From Stenogyne calaminthoides (taxonomy: Eukaryota; Streptophyta; Magnoliopsida; Lamiales; Lamiaceae), in assembly GCA_037126765.1 (NCBI GenBank), contig JBBCBC010000056.1, positions 372,001-436,000 of the forward strand: a stretch of DNA of 64,000 nt, read 5' to 3'. The notes beneath the pieces were generated by a model. That model worked only from the letters and a program-made list of their open reading frames with translations, was not told the DNA's origin and did not search any database. Positions 34,551 to 46,983 of the stretch are shown here, piece after piece. Every line of letters starts with the position of its first letter. Positions within the stretch are counted from its first letter, which is position 1. The translations under genes were made by a program, and so were the position numbers.

Positions 34551-36278
34551 AAACCTCTTAGGAATACCAGCTTCAGCAATCATTGTCCTTGCAGCTTCTT
34601 TCAGAGTCCTATTTCTTCTTTCAGCAACACCATTCTGTTGTGGGGTCCTTGCAGCTGATGTTTCATGAGCTATTTCATTTGCTGCACAATAATCAGATAT
34701 AATTTGGTTGATAAATTCAGTTCCTTTATCTGATCTGATCTTGACCACACTCAGATTTTTTTCAGTACTGAGCCTTTTCAGTAGTTCAGGCAGTTTTGTC
34801 TAAGTCTTTTTCTTACTGAGTAAGAATATGACCCATGTGTATCTAGAGTAGTCATCAACTACCACAAGTGTGTATTTTCTGCCATTAGTGCTCACAGGTG
34901 TTACTGGACCAAAGAGATCCATATGTAACAGTTGTAGTATTCTATCAGTAGAAACATCTACTTTGCTTTTGAAAGATGCTCTGATTTGTTTTCCTTTCTG
35001 ACAAGCATCACATACATGATCTTTACTGAACACTTCATTGGGTAACCCCCTCACAAGTGCTAATCTTGCAAGTTTGTTCAGGGTTTTGAAGTTTAAGTTA
35101 TTCAATCTTTTGTGCCACAACCAACTGGTTTCAGTGGAACTTTTTGCAACCAAACATGTATCTTTAGGAGTTGAACTCAAATCAACAAGATACACATTTC
35201 CTTTTCTAGTACCAGTCAGTAACATTTTCTGTGAAGCATTGTCTTTTACATAACATAAGTTCTTTGAGAACTCAACACTGAATCCTTTGTCACAGAATTG
35301 GCTGATAGAAAGCAAATTATGCTTTAGACTAGACACATATGAAACATCATGGATATGAACAGAGTCAACTTCAAGAGTTCCATATCCTTCAGTTTGTCCT
35401 TTGGAGTTGTCTCCAAATGTGATCTGAGGGCCTTTTTGCTCAACATAGTCAGTGATTAGTTGCTTATATCCTGTCATATGTCTTGAACATCCACTGTCCA
35501 GATACCATACAGCAGGAGCCAATTCATTTCCACTCATCAGGGCTATGTTGTCTTCATTCAGCTTAGTGCCCTTTTCCTTCACCTGAAAAACAGACCAGTT
35601 CTTAGGTACCCATTTGGTGTAGGGTCCTACCAGGTTAGTTGTACCTTTTGGAACCCAAATCTGCCTAACAACTCTAATTACTTTAGAGTGACTGATTTGT
35701 CTCCCATAAAAATCTACATGCACATTCACCACCCTAGGACCCTTGGCAGTATCCTGTGCATGAGTGCCAGCCTTAGCATGAACATGAGTCTTAGAGTTCT
35801 TCTTAGGTTCAGGCCTTTTGTTCAAGTGCCTTAGCTTTGGTGCAGCTGGTCTCTGTCTCTGCTGACTTGGGTTCAAGAAACCTTTACCCTTAGGCAAGTG
35901 GGGTTTAGGTTGCCTGTACTGAAATTGTGGTCTTTCAATAATCTGAGGAATTGGTCTTTTCAGTTGAGAATATCTCTGATGAGTGTTTCTCTTCTGAAAA
36001 TTCCTCTGATGGTTCAGTACAGATCTCTTCAGGTTGGTATTCTTAGCCTGAGGCTTTGAAGTACTGGCCTGAAATTTTCCTACTGAGTGTTCAGGTTTTC
36101 TAGCCTTTTCCTGAGGTTTGGGCTTTCTTCCCCGAACCTTCAGTTTTTCTGAAACCATAGGTCCTTTACCCTTGTCTAAAACCTTGGGTTGTTCTTCAGT
36201 GAGAAGATTTGATGCCACTGGTTTAACAAAGACAGTCTTGGTGTTAATAGAAGCAGCATTCAGAAGACCTTGTGAGGT
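34551..36278 (-). pseudogene. B1 protease and partial integrase
   Basis: Family B pol on -. A Lys/Pro/Gln-rich region comes first, then the protease with WYLDSGCSRHMTG (catalytic Asp-Ser-Gly, about 35480-35510). The pre-integrase zinc region follows (WLWHKRLNNLNFKTLNK, CDACQKGK), then the integrase core with Asp in HMDLFGP, VVVDDYSRYTW, Asp in SDKGTEF and Glu in NGVAERRN. A single TAG at about 34800 interrupts an otherwise continuous frame from 36218 to 34551. The integrase stops at GIPKRF, where LINE sequence begins, so the C-terminal integrase, RT and RNase H are missing. It continues upstream in the same frame as gag. Confidence 0.92.
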
Positions 36279-38000
36279 TCACCCTGGAATGTATCCCAAT
36301 CCAGCTTTTATAGTTGCAGGTCTTTGATAACTCTGAATTTCATCTATTACTTTAGATGCAGAATTCAATAGAGCTAACTTTCTCTGCGCACTATCCTCAC
36401 ATTTCTTTAGAGTTTCATGCTTCTCAAAGAGGTCATTGAACTCAGTTCTGATAAGCTGAATCTCCTTAGTGGATTTCTCTAATTTTCCATTCAGGATCTC
36501 TATCACCTTCTCTTTTTCTGAGAGTTTTACTTTCATAACATCCAGTTCATCAGTAGTTCCCATCAATTGAAAAGTGATCTCAGCATTTTTAAAGTCTTTC
36601 CACTTCAGATTTTCGGCAGTCAGTTCCTTGTTCTGCTCTTGAGTTTCAGTGAGCAGTTCTTGTAACACAGAATAGTCCTTCATAAGATTCTCAAATGAAT
36701 CCATCAGGTCAAAGTTACTGTTTACAGTTGAACTTGAGAACTCATGTGCTTGTGTAGGAGCAACAACAGAGATAGAAGAATTTACCTCCTCCACAGCCAT
36801 AAGACAGATATCATCACTGTCACTATCTGAGAAAATCTCATCTGAGGAACTGGAACCTTCTTCAGAATGTTCTTCTTCCTCAGCAATCATAGCTTTCTTG
36901 CTGGAGATCTTCTTGTCTCTCTTGGCTTGTCTTTCCTTTCTTTCTTTAGCACTCAGCTCAGGACAATAATATTGGAAGTGACCTTTCTTTTGACAGTTGT
37001 AGCATCTGTTGGCATCATCATCCTGATCACTTTCCTCCTTGATCTTGGAGTCCTTCTTTTTGGATGAGGATCCTTCAGCTTTGTGGTCCTTCCTTTTCTC
37101 AGTGTATCTGTCCTCAGCTTATGAGTTTCTCTTGTACCTGTGATTCCTGTAATATTTCTTATATTTCCCATATCTGCTATTGAGTCTTTCAAACCTCCTT
37201 GCCATCAGTACTAGCTTATCCTCTTGCTCATCCTGATTTCTGGCAAGTGAGTTCTCAGACTCTCTAGACTTACAGGATTTCTCTTTGGCTTTGAAAGCCA
37301 CATTCTTGCTAGATGAAGAATCATCTTTGCTATCAGATTTCTTAGTTTTCTTGTCAATAACAAACTCATAAGATTTCAGTTCAGAGAAAACTTGTTGGTA
37401 TGGCATGGAATCAATATTTTTGGTGTTTTCAATCACCACAGCATGAATATCCCATTTCTTAGATAATCCTCTAAGAATTTTCAGTGCCACTTCTCTTTGT
37501 GGGTATCTTTTCCCAAGAGCATTCAGATCATTCATAATGCTAGTGAATCTGACCTCAAGTTTGTCAATGGATTCACCATTTTCCATTTCAAAGCTATCAA
37601 ACTTTCCAATAGCAACAGAAAGTTTGTTTTCCTTAATATGATCTGTGCCTTGACACATAACATCAAGTGTGTCCCATATTTCTTTTGCAGTTTCACAGTG
37701 AGAAATCATCCCCATAACACCATCATCAATAGTGCTATACAAAGTATCTTTAGCAATGTAGTCCAGATTGACTAACTTTCTCTCATCGGGAGTAAGTTGA
37801 TCATCAGGCTTTGGAAATTCATCTCTGGGATCATTCCTCTCAGTATAAGTGATTCTTGGATTCACAACAGTAAATTTGAATGGTCCTTCAGAAACCACTC
37901 TCCACATTCTTTCATGTTTTGAATACAGATGGTCCTGCATTCTCAATCTCCATAGATCGTAGCTCTCAACAGAGAACATAGGGAGTTTTTTAGAAGGCAT
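36279..38000 (-). pseudogene. B1 gag (capsid and nucleocapsid)
   Basis: Starts at ATG 38000 (MPSKKLPMFSVESYDLWRLRM), 110 bp after the primer site. The capsid domain (UBN2/retrotran_gag type) spans about residues 10-230, with AKEIWDTLDV, FDSFEMENGESIDKLEVRF and LKILRGLSKKWD. A zinc knuckle CYNCQKKGHFQYYC (C-x2-C-x4-H-x4-C) lies near 36968-37009. An acidic Ser/Asp/Glu stretch and a predicted coiled coil (about 36300-36700) follow. In-frame stops lie at 37119 (TAA) and 36279 (TGA); the frame is otherwise shared with pol down to 34551. Both stops lie where the other copies differ at CAG-containing sites, so they may be consensus errors. Confidence 0.9.
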
Positions 38001-38109
38001 GATGACTGAGCCTTGTAAGATATCAGCAAACAGATCTATTCAGTAGACCACCAAAGTCTTTCAGCAAATAGACTATGGCTACCAAAGCAAGTGGTCAAAA
38101 TGAACCACT

Positions 38110-38121
38110 GCTCTGATACCA
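38110..38121 (-). other. Primer binding site of B1
   Basis: GCTCTGATACCA on +, i.e. TGGTATCAGAGC on -, two bases after the LTR end. It shows that 38124-40035 acts as 5' LTR for the gag that follows. Confidence 0.92.
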
Positions 38122-38123
38122 CT

Positions 38124-40035
38124 TGTTGGTCCCGGTGCTAACGAGTCTCACACATGTATGGGGGGGGGATACACGTGCTCAGTGATTTTTAAAACTTTTC
38201 TTTCATCGAGGTCGATGGGTCGTTATTATCGATAATTTTGCCCGAGAAGCACGGATTGCCCCTGAGTCAAAGTCTCATCGAGACAATGATCCCGAAAATG
38301 CTTTCGAAGCTTTAGATTAGCCCAATCGAACCTCGAAGTTTATCGAGATCCTAAGGAGCTTGGATCGATAATTATCTTCTTGAACCCTCGATGAGAGTTA
38401 GTTCGATTTTGGTAACTATCTCTGCTCTAGCTACTCAAGTGTGCGGAATGGTTGGCCCTAAGTTTATACTCGTTTTAGCTTTGCTAAAAATCTTCCCTTC
38501 GATAAAACAGTGATTAAGGTTGTGATCAATTTGATGCAAGTTCACTGGATTGGTTCCAACTGAATATCAGTGAAAATATGCTTTCAGTGAAAACATGCAA
38601 CAGATAATAATGCAATATAGAAAGCAAACAACACAGGAGTTATAGTGGTTCAGAGACTCAAGCTCCTACGTCCACTCTCTCTGATCTTCAGAGAAATTCC
38701 TTAACCACTTCCTAAAGCTTTCAGGCTAACTCACTGTAGCTTACTCACTTTTCTACCTTGTGTTTTTTGGCTGACTCACTGCAGCTTACTAACTAAAACA
38801 CACACAAATGTTCAGACTACCACAAGTAGCTTACTAACTTCTTCTCTAGAGTTTTCTGGTTAACTCGCTGTAGCTTACTAACTCTTTACAACTCTAACTC
38901 ACCAACAAATCACACACAAACTACCTTAACAAAGGGTTTGGGTTTTGGGTTGGTTTCCAACTAGGGTGAGATATCCTTTACAATAAGAACAGATGCAAAG
39001 GCTAGGATATCTCTTCTAAGCTTTGGATATTTCTATCAATCTAGCCTTAGAATAGTGAGCTCTCTCCAATGTGAAACACTTGGGAAATTCTAGGGTTTTC
39101 GAGTGCTTCAATTTGCAATAATACGAATGAGCTCTTGAGTTGCTTGAAATTTCCCGTAACCTCTCAATGTAGAAGGTCACTGGTATTTATAGGCAACCTT
39201 CACCAAGGTCACTCTTGAAAAACTATCCGTTGGAGGAGATAGTATCAAGGGTTTCCTCTTCTGGTGTTTGATGAACGACTATATTTAGGGTTTGAACACT
39301 CCCTTGCATGTTTTAGGAAATATGCAGTCATGTAGCCAATCACCAATTTTTGCGATGCCGAACTTAGTACTACTTGACATGATTCAGGTCCCGTGCCGCT
39401 TTCGGTGTTAGTAAAGCATGCGTTGTTGTCTTCCTCTGATTGGTTCTTATCTTCAGTGAATGTAGACAAACAAAACGGCTCTTTTTGGTCAATCTCTCTG
39501 AATGAGACAACCTTAAACAACACTTAGACTTAGTTCCTTTTGTCTGCATATGAATGTTTTGGGCAATATCTACTTTTCTGAACATTTCCATTTTTCTCAG
39601 TTTTTGTAGTCTTCAGATAGATATTATTCAGTGCCTCTGAACATTCAGTTATATTTGAGTATTCAAGATCTTCATCGAGTCTTCATAATTCATCGGTCTT
39701 CATGTCTTCAAGAACTTCATCGAGTTATCGATCTTATCTCGAGTCTTCATTCCTTCAAAGATCTTGATATCTTTTCTCAACATTCGATTCTCTTGATTCT
39801 TGATTCTTCTAATTCTTGATTCTCATCGATTCTTGATTACTCAAGATCTTCTCGAGTTCTTCAGTAACTTTAAGATCTAACCTGATCTATATCTGCTGAC
39901 TATACATGGTGCAGATAACTTCCTGAACAATCTATGTTGAAACCTGACTCAGTCTATCAAGATTATCCTGAACATGTCATACTCAGGGGTTTTGGGATCT
40001 AATCAAAACTTCTTTATTAAAATCATCTCCCAACA
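38124..40035 (-). repeat. LTR-B shared by two internal regions
   Basis: TGTTGGTCCC to TCTCCCAACA on +, 1,912 bp. On - its downstream side has the primer site and gag, and its upstream side has a polypurine tract and ORF3. It is thus both a 3' LTR and a 5' LTR. The TATA box on - is at 39184-39191. Positions 38200-38400 and 39650-39850 show the CAG/CTG-to-CGA pattern against other LTR-B copies. Confidence 0.93.
39184..39191 (-). promoter_or_regulatory. LTR-B TATA box
   Basis: TATAAATA on -; the same GCCTATAAATAC context is at 6595, 44265, 46119 (all -) and 59534 (+). Confidence 0.7.
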
Positions 40036-40050
40036 ATTTCCCCCTTTTTG
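40036..40050 (-). other. Family B polypurine tract
   Basis: CAAAAAGGGGGAAAT on -, immediately before the LTR start TGTTGGGAG; an identical tract is at 46984-46998. It marks the 3' end of the ORF3-containing internal region. Confidence 0.88.
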
Positions 40051-40299
40051 ATGATGCCAAAACCATCTTGTTACATTTAAGAAAACCTAACCTATCCTCA
40101 GGATTCAGTTTATCTATTACAACCAAAATGGTATTTCTCCCAACAATTTCTTAAACAATCGGCATATCATCAGACATGTAAAAGATAATGAGATATTATC
40201 TTTGAGCATAAAAGATAAAATTTTCATTGATCAAGAGATAAACATTACAGATTACAATGAAAACAAAAAAAAAAAAATCGAAGTACAAAGTCTTGGTCT

Positions 40300-43200
40300 T
40301 TCTTCCACTTCATCCTCCCGCACTTCCAAAGTTGAACATCCCGTAGTATCTCTTCTTCAGTTCATCCCTTGCCTTGATGATATCAGGGTTGTTTCCTGTT
40401 AGGCCTAGCTGGATGGCATACTGGGCTATTTCCTGAGAAATGGCTGCCTCATTTACATAGTCATTCTCAAACCTAGGAGCTGGGTACATGTATGGACCAG
40501 GAGCTACTATCTGAGTGTTTCCTTCATCTGCCATGTTGATCCAACTTTGCAGGTACTTAGGATAGAAAGTCAGTAAGTACTCAATGAAGGCTTCATTCTT
40601 ATCCGAGCTGCTCCCCCTCCATTCTCTCAGAATCTCATAATAGAACCAGAAGGTTCTCTTGATCTCTTCCCATGCATCATTGAACTGTATAGGCATCCAC
40701 TTGTCAATGTCCGGCCACTTCTGAGTCTTTTCCGTACCCCTCCTTTTGCTTAAAAGCTTTTTAAAACCACCTCTTCTTTTATGCTCTTCTTCTTTCTTCT
40801 TCCTGATCAGTGGAACACCTGATACTGAAGCAGCTGTTTTCTTTTCCTTTTCAATCTGAAGAGCTTTCAGAGTTTTCTTGGTATCGAAGGCTTCTTTCTG
40901 GGTGTCAGTTTCTTCCTCAGATTCTTCGAATTCCATTTTCAGCTTCCCCTGAGTAGGTTTTGAGCTTTTTGCTCTTTTCTTCCTTTCTTGTTCCACAAAT
41001 GCCATAGCCTTTCTCAGGTCTGACTTGATCTTCACCGGCTTTGCTTGTCTCAATCATCCTTCTATCACTCAGTTTCTCAGTAATTACTTCTTCAGTGATC
41101 TGATCATTTGTCTGAGTGAAGGTAGGTTTCTCAGCTTCTGTAAACTTCAGTTTCTCAGTGGCTTCAATCTCACTTAAGGCATCTAAAATTTTCTTTCCTT
41201 CAGCTTCTTTTTGAGCCTTTCTCTCCAAGGTTTGTGCCAACAACTCACTTAATTTGCCACCAGGCCTTTCCCCCTTTTTGGCACCATACCTTGGGAGTAG
41301 TTGAGTCAGTGAAGTATCCATATAGTATTGCTCCTTGCCCATACTACGCACTTCCCCTGCCAACTGATCATGCTCATCTTCTAGCCTCATCATGTAGTTC
41401 TTGGCCATTGAGAATTCATCCGAAAGAGGAGCAAACTGCTTTGAGAAGACATCATGCATCATCTCTGTCATCTTGGTCATGAGAAGAGAGCCCATTTCCT
41501 CAACAGCTGTTTTGATCATCAGATCATTCTTCTCAATCAGCTTGGCTTCAAGATAGGCAGTTCTTTCTTGATACATCTGCTTCATGTTGGCATTAAGCTC
41601 TGTATGCACTCCATCAATCTTTCCATCTAATGAAGCTAATTTACCTGATAGAGTTGATTGAAGCGTATCAGATGATGAACTCAGGTTCTCCATTTTCTGA
41701 TTTTGAGCAGCCAGGACTAACTCCATCTGAGTCATCTTGTCTGTGAGAATTGTTTGCATTATGCTTGATGAAGAGCTTAGATTCTCAATCTTTTGAGATT
41801 GACTTGCCAGTATCTCTTCCATCCTTGGCTCTATCTTCTTTAACTCATCCAGGATTGGTGTGAGATCAACCACTGGAGTTTGTTCAATATTTTCCAACTG
41901 AGTTGGGTGCTCCAACTGAGCCTCAGTCTGCATATCATAAACATCAGATTTAAAGCTAGGTACTTCAGTAACTTCGGCATAATGTATAACAGTGCCAAAA
42001 GGTACCTGAAGAGTGCTAACTTCAGTCTGAGGTTGTCTGATATCAGTTGGTTCAGCATCAGTATCCGTCACCATCTGACTCTCAGTTTCCTTCTCTTTCT
42101 CAGCATCGGTCTGAGGTTCCTTCTCCCCCTCAGATTTCTTTTCTGCATCATCTCCATTATCCTTATCTTTGTTTTGATCATGAGAGCTGGAAGCATCTAC
42201 TCCTTCAGTAGCTTTCTTTTGAGCTAGCTTCTTTTTCACCAGTTCATCGAAATTAGCAGCTTTCATCCTGAGCTTTGTCTTTCGGAAGCCTGAAAACTCT
42301 GTCAACACAGCAGTTTCAGCATTCCACCAGTCCTCTCCTCTGAATGAGGCAATATTCAGCATTTCAGAAAGTGATTGATTCAGAATTTACATAGTGGTTC
42401 TGAGCCTGAAGAACATATCCAGAAGGTCAGGATAGACATTCAGCTCAGGGTATCTGTCCAAGATGAACCGTTCCCCCTTGCTTTGCCATTCAGTCTCTTT
42501 GGCTTCTCCCTACTTCAATCTTGGGCTTTCAAGAGCATTAGGTTCAGAGTGTATGAGTTCCAGAGCTGATGGATCTAGAAATGGTTCATTCAGAAGCGCA
42601 TCCAAGTTCAGCAATTCCTGAGGTTCAGACTGATCTGGAGTCTGAACAAGTCTTTCTTCAGTAGGGATCTGAGGTCCCTTGAAGATTTCCTGAGAGATTT
42701 TATCTGAGCTCAGAGAAGTTTCGAGTACCTCAGAGAAAACCTTTTCCTCAGTTTCTTGCTCCTGCACAGTTGTTACCACCTGAGCAAGAACCTGTAGTGG
42801 AGATTTCAGCCTTTGCTGACCTTCAGGTTGAGTTTCTTCAGTTTCATTGGCCTCCTGTTCCGTAATTGTTTGAAGCCTTCTGCGCTTCTGAGGAGCCAGT
42901 GCTTTCTTCTTCAGTTTCTCTCCTTTCTCCTTTTTAATTTTCATCAGGGCTTTCCCCCTAGCTTGTTTGGCTTCTTCATCAGTTTCCTCAGTGAATTTTT
43001 GAGCGGATTGTCTTGTTTCCCTGACCTGCTCCACCACTGTTGTATCTTCCTCCGTTTCCTCTTCGGCAGTCTCCTCCAGAGACTCAATGTTTTTCTCTTT
43101 CTTTCCTCTCAAAGTCTTCTTCGTTGGTTTGAACATGATTTTTGACTTTGGAAATGAAGTGGAATCGGCAAAAATGTCCTCCTCTTCCATGCACGTTTCC

Positions 43201-43895
43201 AAGATAAATGCAATCTTGGTTGCATGTAGAATTTTTCCCTTGACAACTATAGAGCCATTCACCTTCTGAATGTGTTTGGCTTGATCACTCACCACCTTGA
43301 TCAAATAGTGCAACCAATTGAATGAAGTAGTAGGAGAATCTTCAATCGCCGCCATTAGCCTTAACTTAGGTGTGCTTATCTGCTCGAAACTACCAGATCT
43401 ACTCATGATGCATTTGCTTACAATATTCAACAATACACGATATTTAGGCTTCAAATGCTTCTTATTCAGAGTAGCTTTAAACTTTACCAGATGCTCAGTA
43501 ATTTTATCCAAATACTCTTGTTCCCTACCCATCATGTATACCGTAGGGTCTTCACCTCTATCACTTAACTCATATATGGCATTTAGATTCTTAGGAATAA
43601 TATATAATTCCCTAACAAAATCCACATATTTTGTACTATGCTCCAAATGCAACACCGTAATCTTAGACTCTATGCAATTTTTGTCATCTAACTGCATATT
43701 AGAAACAAACTCAATTACCTCTTTCGCATATTCGGCCTCTGGTTGATTCGCGACCAGGCATGTAAGCTTTGCCAAACGAATTATATGCAACGCCTCCTCC
43801 TCATGAGTTGTATTGGACGTGCTTTCTAGAGGGACAACATATTCGTACCATGGTTTGTTGGAAATGGCGAGTTTGTCGTATACAGAGAGTGCCAT
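40300..43895 (-). pseudogene. Family B ORF3, copy 1: large unknown protein between pol and 3' LTR
   Basis: About 1,190 codons. The start is ATG at 43895 (MALSVYDKLAISNKPWYEY). The 461-codon and 481-codon open parts (43895-42510 and 42362-40917) share one frame and are separated by two stops near 42511 and 42383. A frameshift near 41050 leads into the last 247 codons, which end close to the polypurine tract. The N-terminal 230 residues look globular. A highly charged Lys/Glu stretch follows, then long predicted coiled coils (ILDELKKIEPRMEEILASQ and similar), then a basic stretch and a C-terminal region with NMADEGNTQIVAPGPYMYP. I see no signal peptide or membrane segment. Its place after pol recalls the env-like gene of Sireviruses; identity and function are unknown to me. 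Confidence 0.8.
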
Positions 43896-44069
43896 TTTTG
43901 GAGATTTTTGAGTGATGGGTTTTGAGATAGAAAAAAAATGCTGGGCAATCGAGGGTTTCGAAGCAGAGTGTTTGTGAAGATGGAGGTTTTTTTTTTTGAA
44001 ATAGGGCTTGAATGGGATCTTTTTAATGGATATAGGATTTTGATTTATGGAAAATCGCGTAGATGAAGA

Positions 44070-45128
44070 AAAGATGCAAAGGCTAGGATATCTCTTCTAA
44101 GCTTTGGATATTTCTATCAATCTAGCCTTAGAATAGTGAGCTCTCTCAAATGTGAAACACTTGGGAAATTCTAGGGTTTTCGAGTGCTTCAATTTACAAT
44201 AATACGAATGAGCTCTTGAGTTGCTTGAAATTTCCCGTAACCTCTCAATGTAGAAGGTCACTGGTATTTATAGGCAACCTTCACCAAGGTCACTCTTGAA
44301 AAACTATATTTTGGAGGAGATAGTATCAAGGGTTTCCTCTTCTGGTGTTTGATGAACGGCTATATTTAGGGTTTGAACACTCCCTTGCATGTTTTAGGAA
44401 ATATGCAGTCATGTAGCCAATCACCAATTTTTGCAGTCTGGAACTTAGTACTACTGATATGATTCAGGGTCCTGTCGCTTTTAGTGTCAGTAAAGTACAG
44501 TGTTGTCTTCCTCTGATTGGTTCTTGTCTTCAGTGAATGTAGACAAACAAAACGGCTCTTTTTGGTCAATCTCTCTGAATGAGACAACCTTAAACAACAC
44601 TTAGACTTAGTTCCTTTTGTCTGCATATGAATGTTTTGGGCAATATATACTTTTCTGAACATTTGCGTTTTTCTCAGTTTTTGTAGTCTTCAGATAGATA
44701 TTATTCAGTGCCTCTGAACATTCAGGTTATACTGAGTATTCAGTATCTTACTGAGTCTTCAGTAACTACTAGGTCTTCAGCGTCTTCAGTAACTTACTGA
44801 GTTATCAGTACTATCTGAGTCTTCATTCCTTCAGCATCTTCAGTATCTTTCTGAACATTCAGTTCTACTGATTCTTCAGTTCTTCTGATTCTTCAGTTCT
44901 ACTGATTCTTCAGTTCTACTGATTCTTCAGTTACTCAGTACCTTCTGAGTTCTTCAGTAACTTTAAGATCTAACCTGATCTATATCTGCTGACTATACAT
45001 GGTGCAGATAACTTCCTGAACAATCTATGCTGAAACCTGACTCAGTCTATCAAGATTATCCTGAACATGTCATACTCAGGGGTTTTGGGATCTAATCAAA
45101 ACTTCTTTATTAAAATCATCTCCCAACA
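44070..45128 (-). repeat. Truncated LTR-B joined directly to ORF3
   Basis: Same orientation as 38124-40035 and aligned with its 38990-40035 part, ending TCTCCCAACA at 45128. At 44070 it breaks into the sequence just upstream of ORF3 (43896-44069), so the end of the LTR, primer site, gag and pol are deleted. The junction has AAGAA-like microhomology with both parents. The TATA box on - is at 44265-44272. Positions 44725-44935 are a CTTCAGT/ACTGAGT-rich tract. Confidence 0.9.
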
Positions 45129-45669
45129 GTTAACGTGGTGATACCAGATTACAGAAGATCACGTTAACAATCCCTTGTAAACAAGTGCGTGTTTCACAAC
45201 TTAGATAGATCTGAACAATCTATTGGTAGAAGTTGATGTGTAAGGCTCAGATTGACTTGTCTTGACCAAGAGATTACACTAGTGCATTTGATGCGCTGAA
45301 GCGGACCTACAGAGAGGATAAATTCATTTTCACTGACTTAAGGGATGAAGAGTTAAACCTCAGTGGTTGTTGACTTCTTAATCTCTGTCATTTAATAAGG
45401 ACTGTGTGCGATTAGTAATTATTGCTTTGACATATAATGGGAAGAGAATCACTGCGACTTCGATACCCTATATCTTGGGCAATAATATTAATTACATGAC
45501 AATTGCTAAATTAATATAGAGAATCGTGTGCTTGGAGAGTCTTGCATGATTAGTCCCCTTGGTGGGCTCAGAACCTTTATCATACCAAATCTTGCAAGTA
45601 GAATTAATTTTCCGGTATGGATAATAATGTTGAGGTGTCCAAGGATAATTATATTAATTAATATAAAAC
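45129..45669 (+). repeat. LTR-A fragment between two family B elements
   Basis: Starts GTTAACGTGGTGATACC and ends ATTAATATAAAAC, matching roughly positions 170-710 of LTR-A. It is cut on both sides by LTR-B ends, so a former LTR-A copy was the insertion target of family B elements. Confidence 0.88.
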
Positions 45670-46983
45670 TGTTGGTCCCGGTGATATCGAGTCTCACACG
45701 TGTATGGGGGGGAATACACGTGTTCAGTGATTTTTAAAACTTTTCTTTCACTGGGGTCAGATGGGTCAGGTTATCCTGATGATTTTGCCCTGAGAAGCAC
45801 GAATTGCCCTGAGTCAAAGTCTACTGAGACAATGATCCTGAGCTGCTTTCAGAAGCTTCAGATTAGCCCAACTGAGCCTGAGTTTATCAGAGATCCTGAG
45901 GTGCTTGGATCAGATAATTATCTTAATGCAACGACTGGGATATCTCTTCTAAGCTTTGGATATATCTATCAATCTAGGCTTAGAATAGTGAGCTCTCTCC
46001 AATGTGAAACACTTGGGAAATTCTAGGGTTTTTCAAGTGCTTCAATTTGCAATAATACGAATGAGCTCTTGAGTTGCTTTGAAATTTCCCGTGACCTCTC
46101 GATGTAAAGGGTCACTGGTATTTATAGGCAACCTTCACCAAGGTAACTCTTGAAAAACTATCCGTTGGAGGAGATAGTATCAAGGGTTTCCTCTTCAGGT
46201 GTTTGATGAACGGCTATTTTTAGGGTTTGAACACTCCCTTGCATGTTTTAGGAAATATGCAGTCATGTATCCAATCACCAATTTTTACAGTCTGGAACTT
46301 AGTACTACTGACATGATTCAGGGTCCTGTTGCTTTTCGATGTCGATGAAAGTACGATGTTGTCTTCCTCTGATTGGTTCTTGTCTTCAGTTAATGTAGAC
46401 AAACAAAACTGCTCTTTTTGGTCAATCTCTCTGAATGAGACAACCTTAAACAACACTTAGACTTAGTTCCTTTTGTCTGCATATGAATGTTTTGGGCAAT
46501 ATCTACTTTTCTGAATATTTGCATTTTTCTCAGTTTTGTACTCTTCAGATAGATATTATTCAATACCTCTGAACATTCAGGTTATACTGAGTATTCGAAG
46601 ATCTTCTTTGAGTCTTCAATAACTCTTTTCTTCAAAGATCTTCCGAGTCTTGATGTCTTGATGACATACTGAGTCTTCAATGTCTTCAGTGACATCTTGA
46701 GTCTTGATGTCTTGATGACATCTTGAGTCTTGATGTCTTGACAACTTCATCGAGTCTTTATTATCTTGACAACTTCTTGAGTCTTGATTCAAAGAACTTC
46801 TTCGAGTCTTGATGTCTTCAAAATCTAACCTGATCTATATCTGCTGACTATACATGGTGCAGATAACTTCCTGAACAATCTATACTGAAACCTGACTCAG
46901 TCTATCAAGATTATCATGAACATGTCATACTCAGGGTTTTTGGGATCTAATCAAAACTTCTTTATTAAATTCATATCCCAACA
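45670..46983 (-). repeat. 3' LTR of B2, internally deleted
   Basis: TGTTGGTCCC to ATCCCAACA on +, 1,314 bp. Compared with 38124-40035 it lacks about 600 bp, jumping near 45930 from ATAATTATCTT to the block matching 39000. The TATA box on - is kept at 46119-46126. Positions 46600-46820 are a TCTTGA/TCGAGTCTTGATG tract. Confidence 0.92.

Noticed and set aside
41234..43746. Several + strand ORFs opposite ORF3
   Set aside because: They are antisense shadows of the charged, repetitive ORF3 codons on -.
40300..43895. Calling ORF3 an envelope gene
   Set aside because: Position fits, but no signal peptide, membrane segment or glycoprotein-like cysteine pattern is visible.
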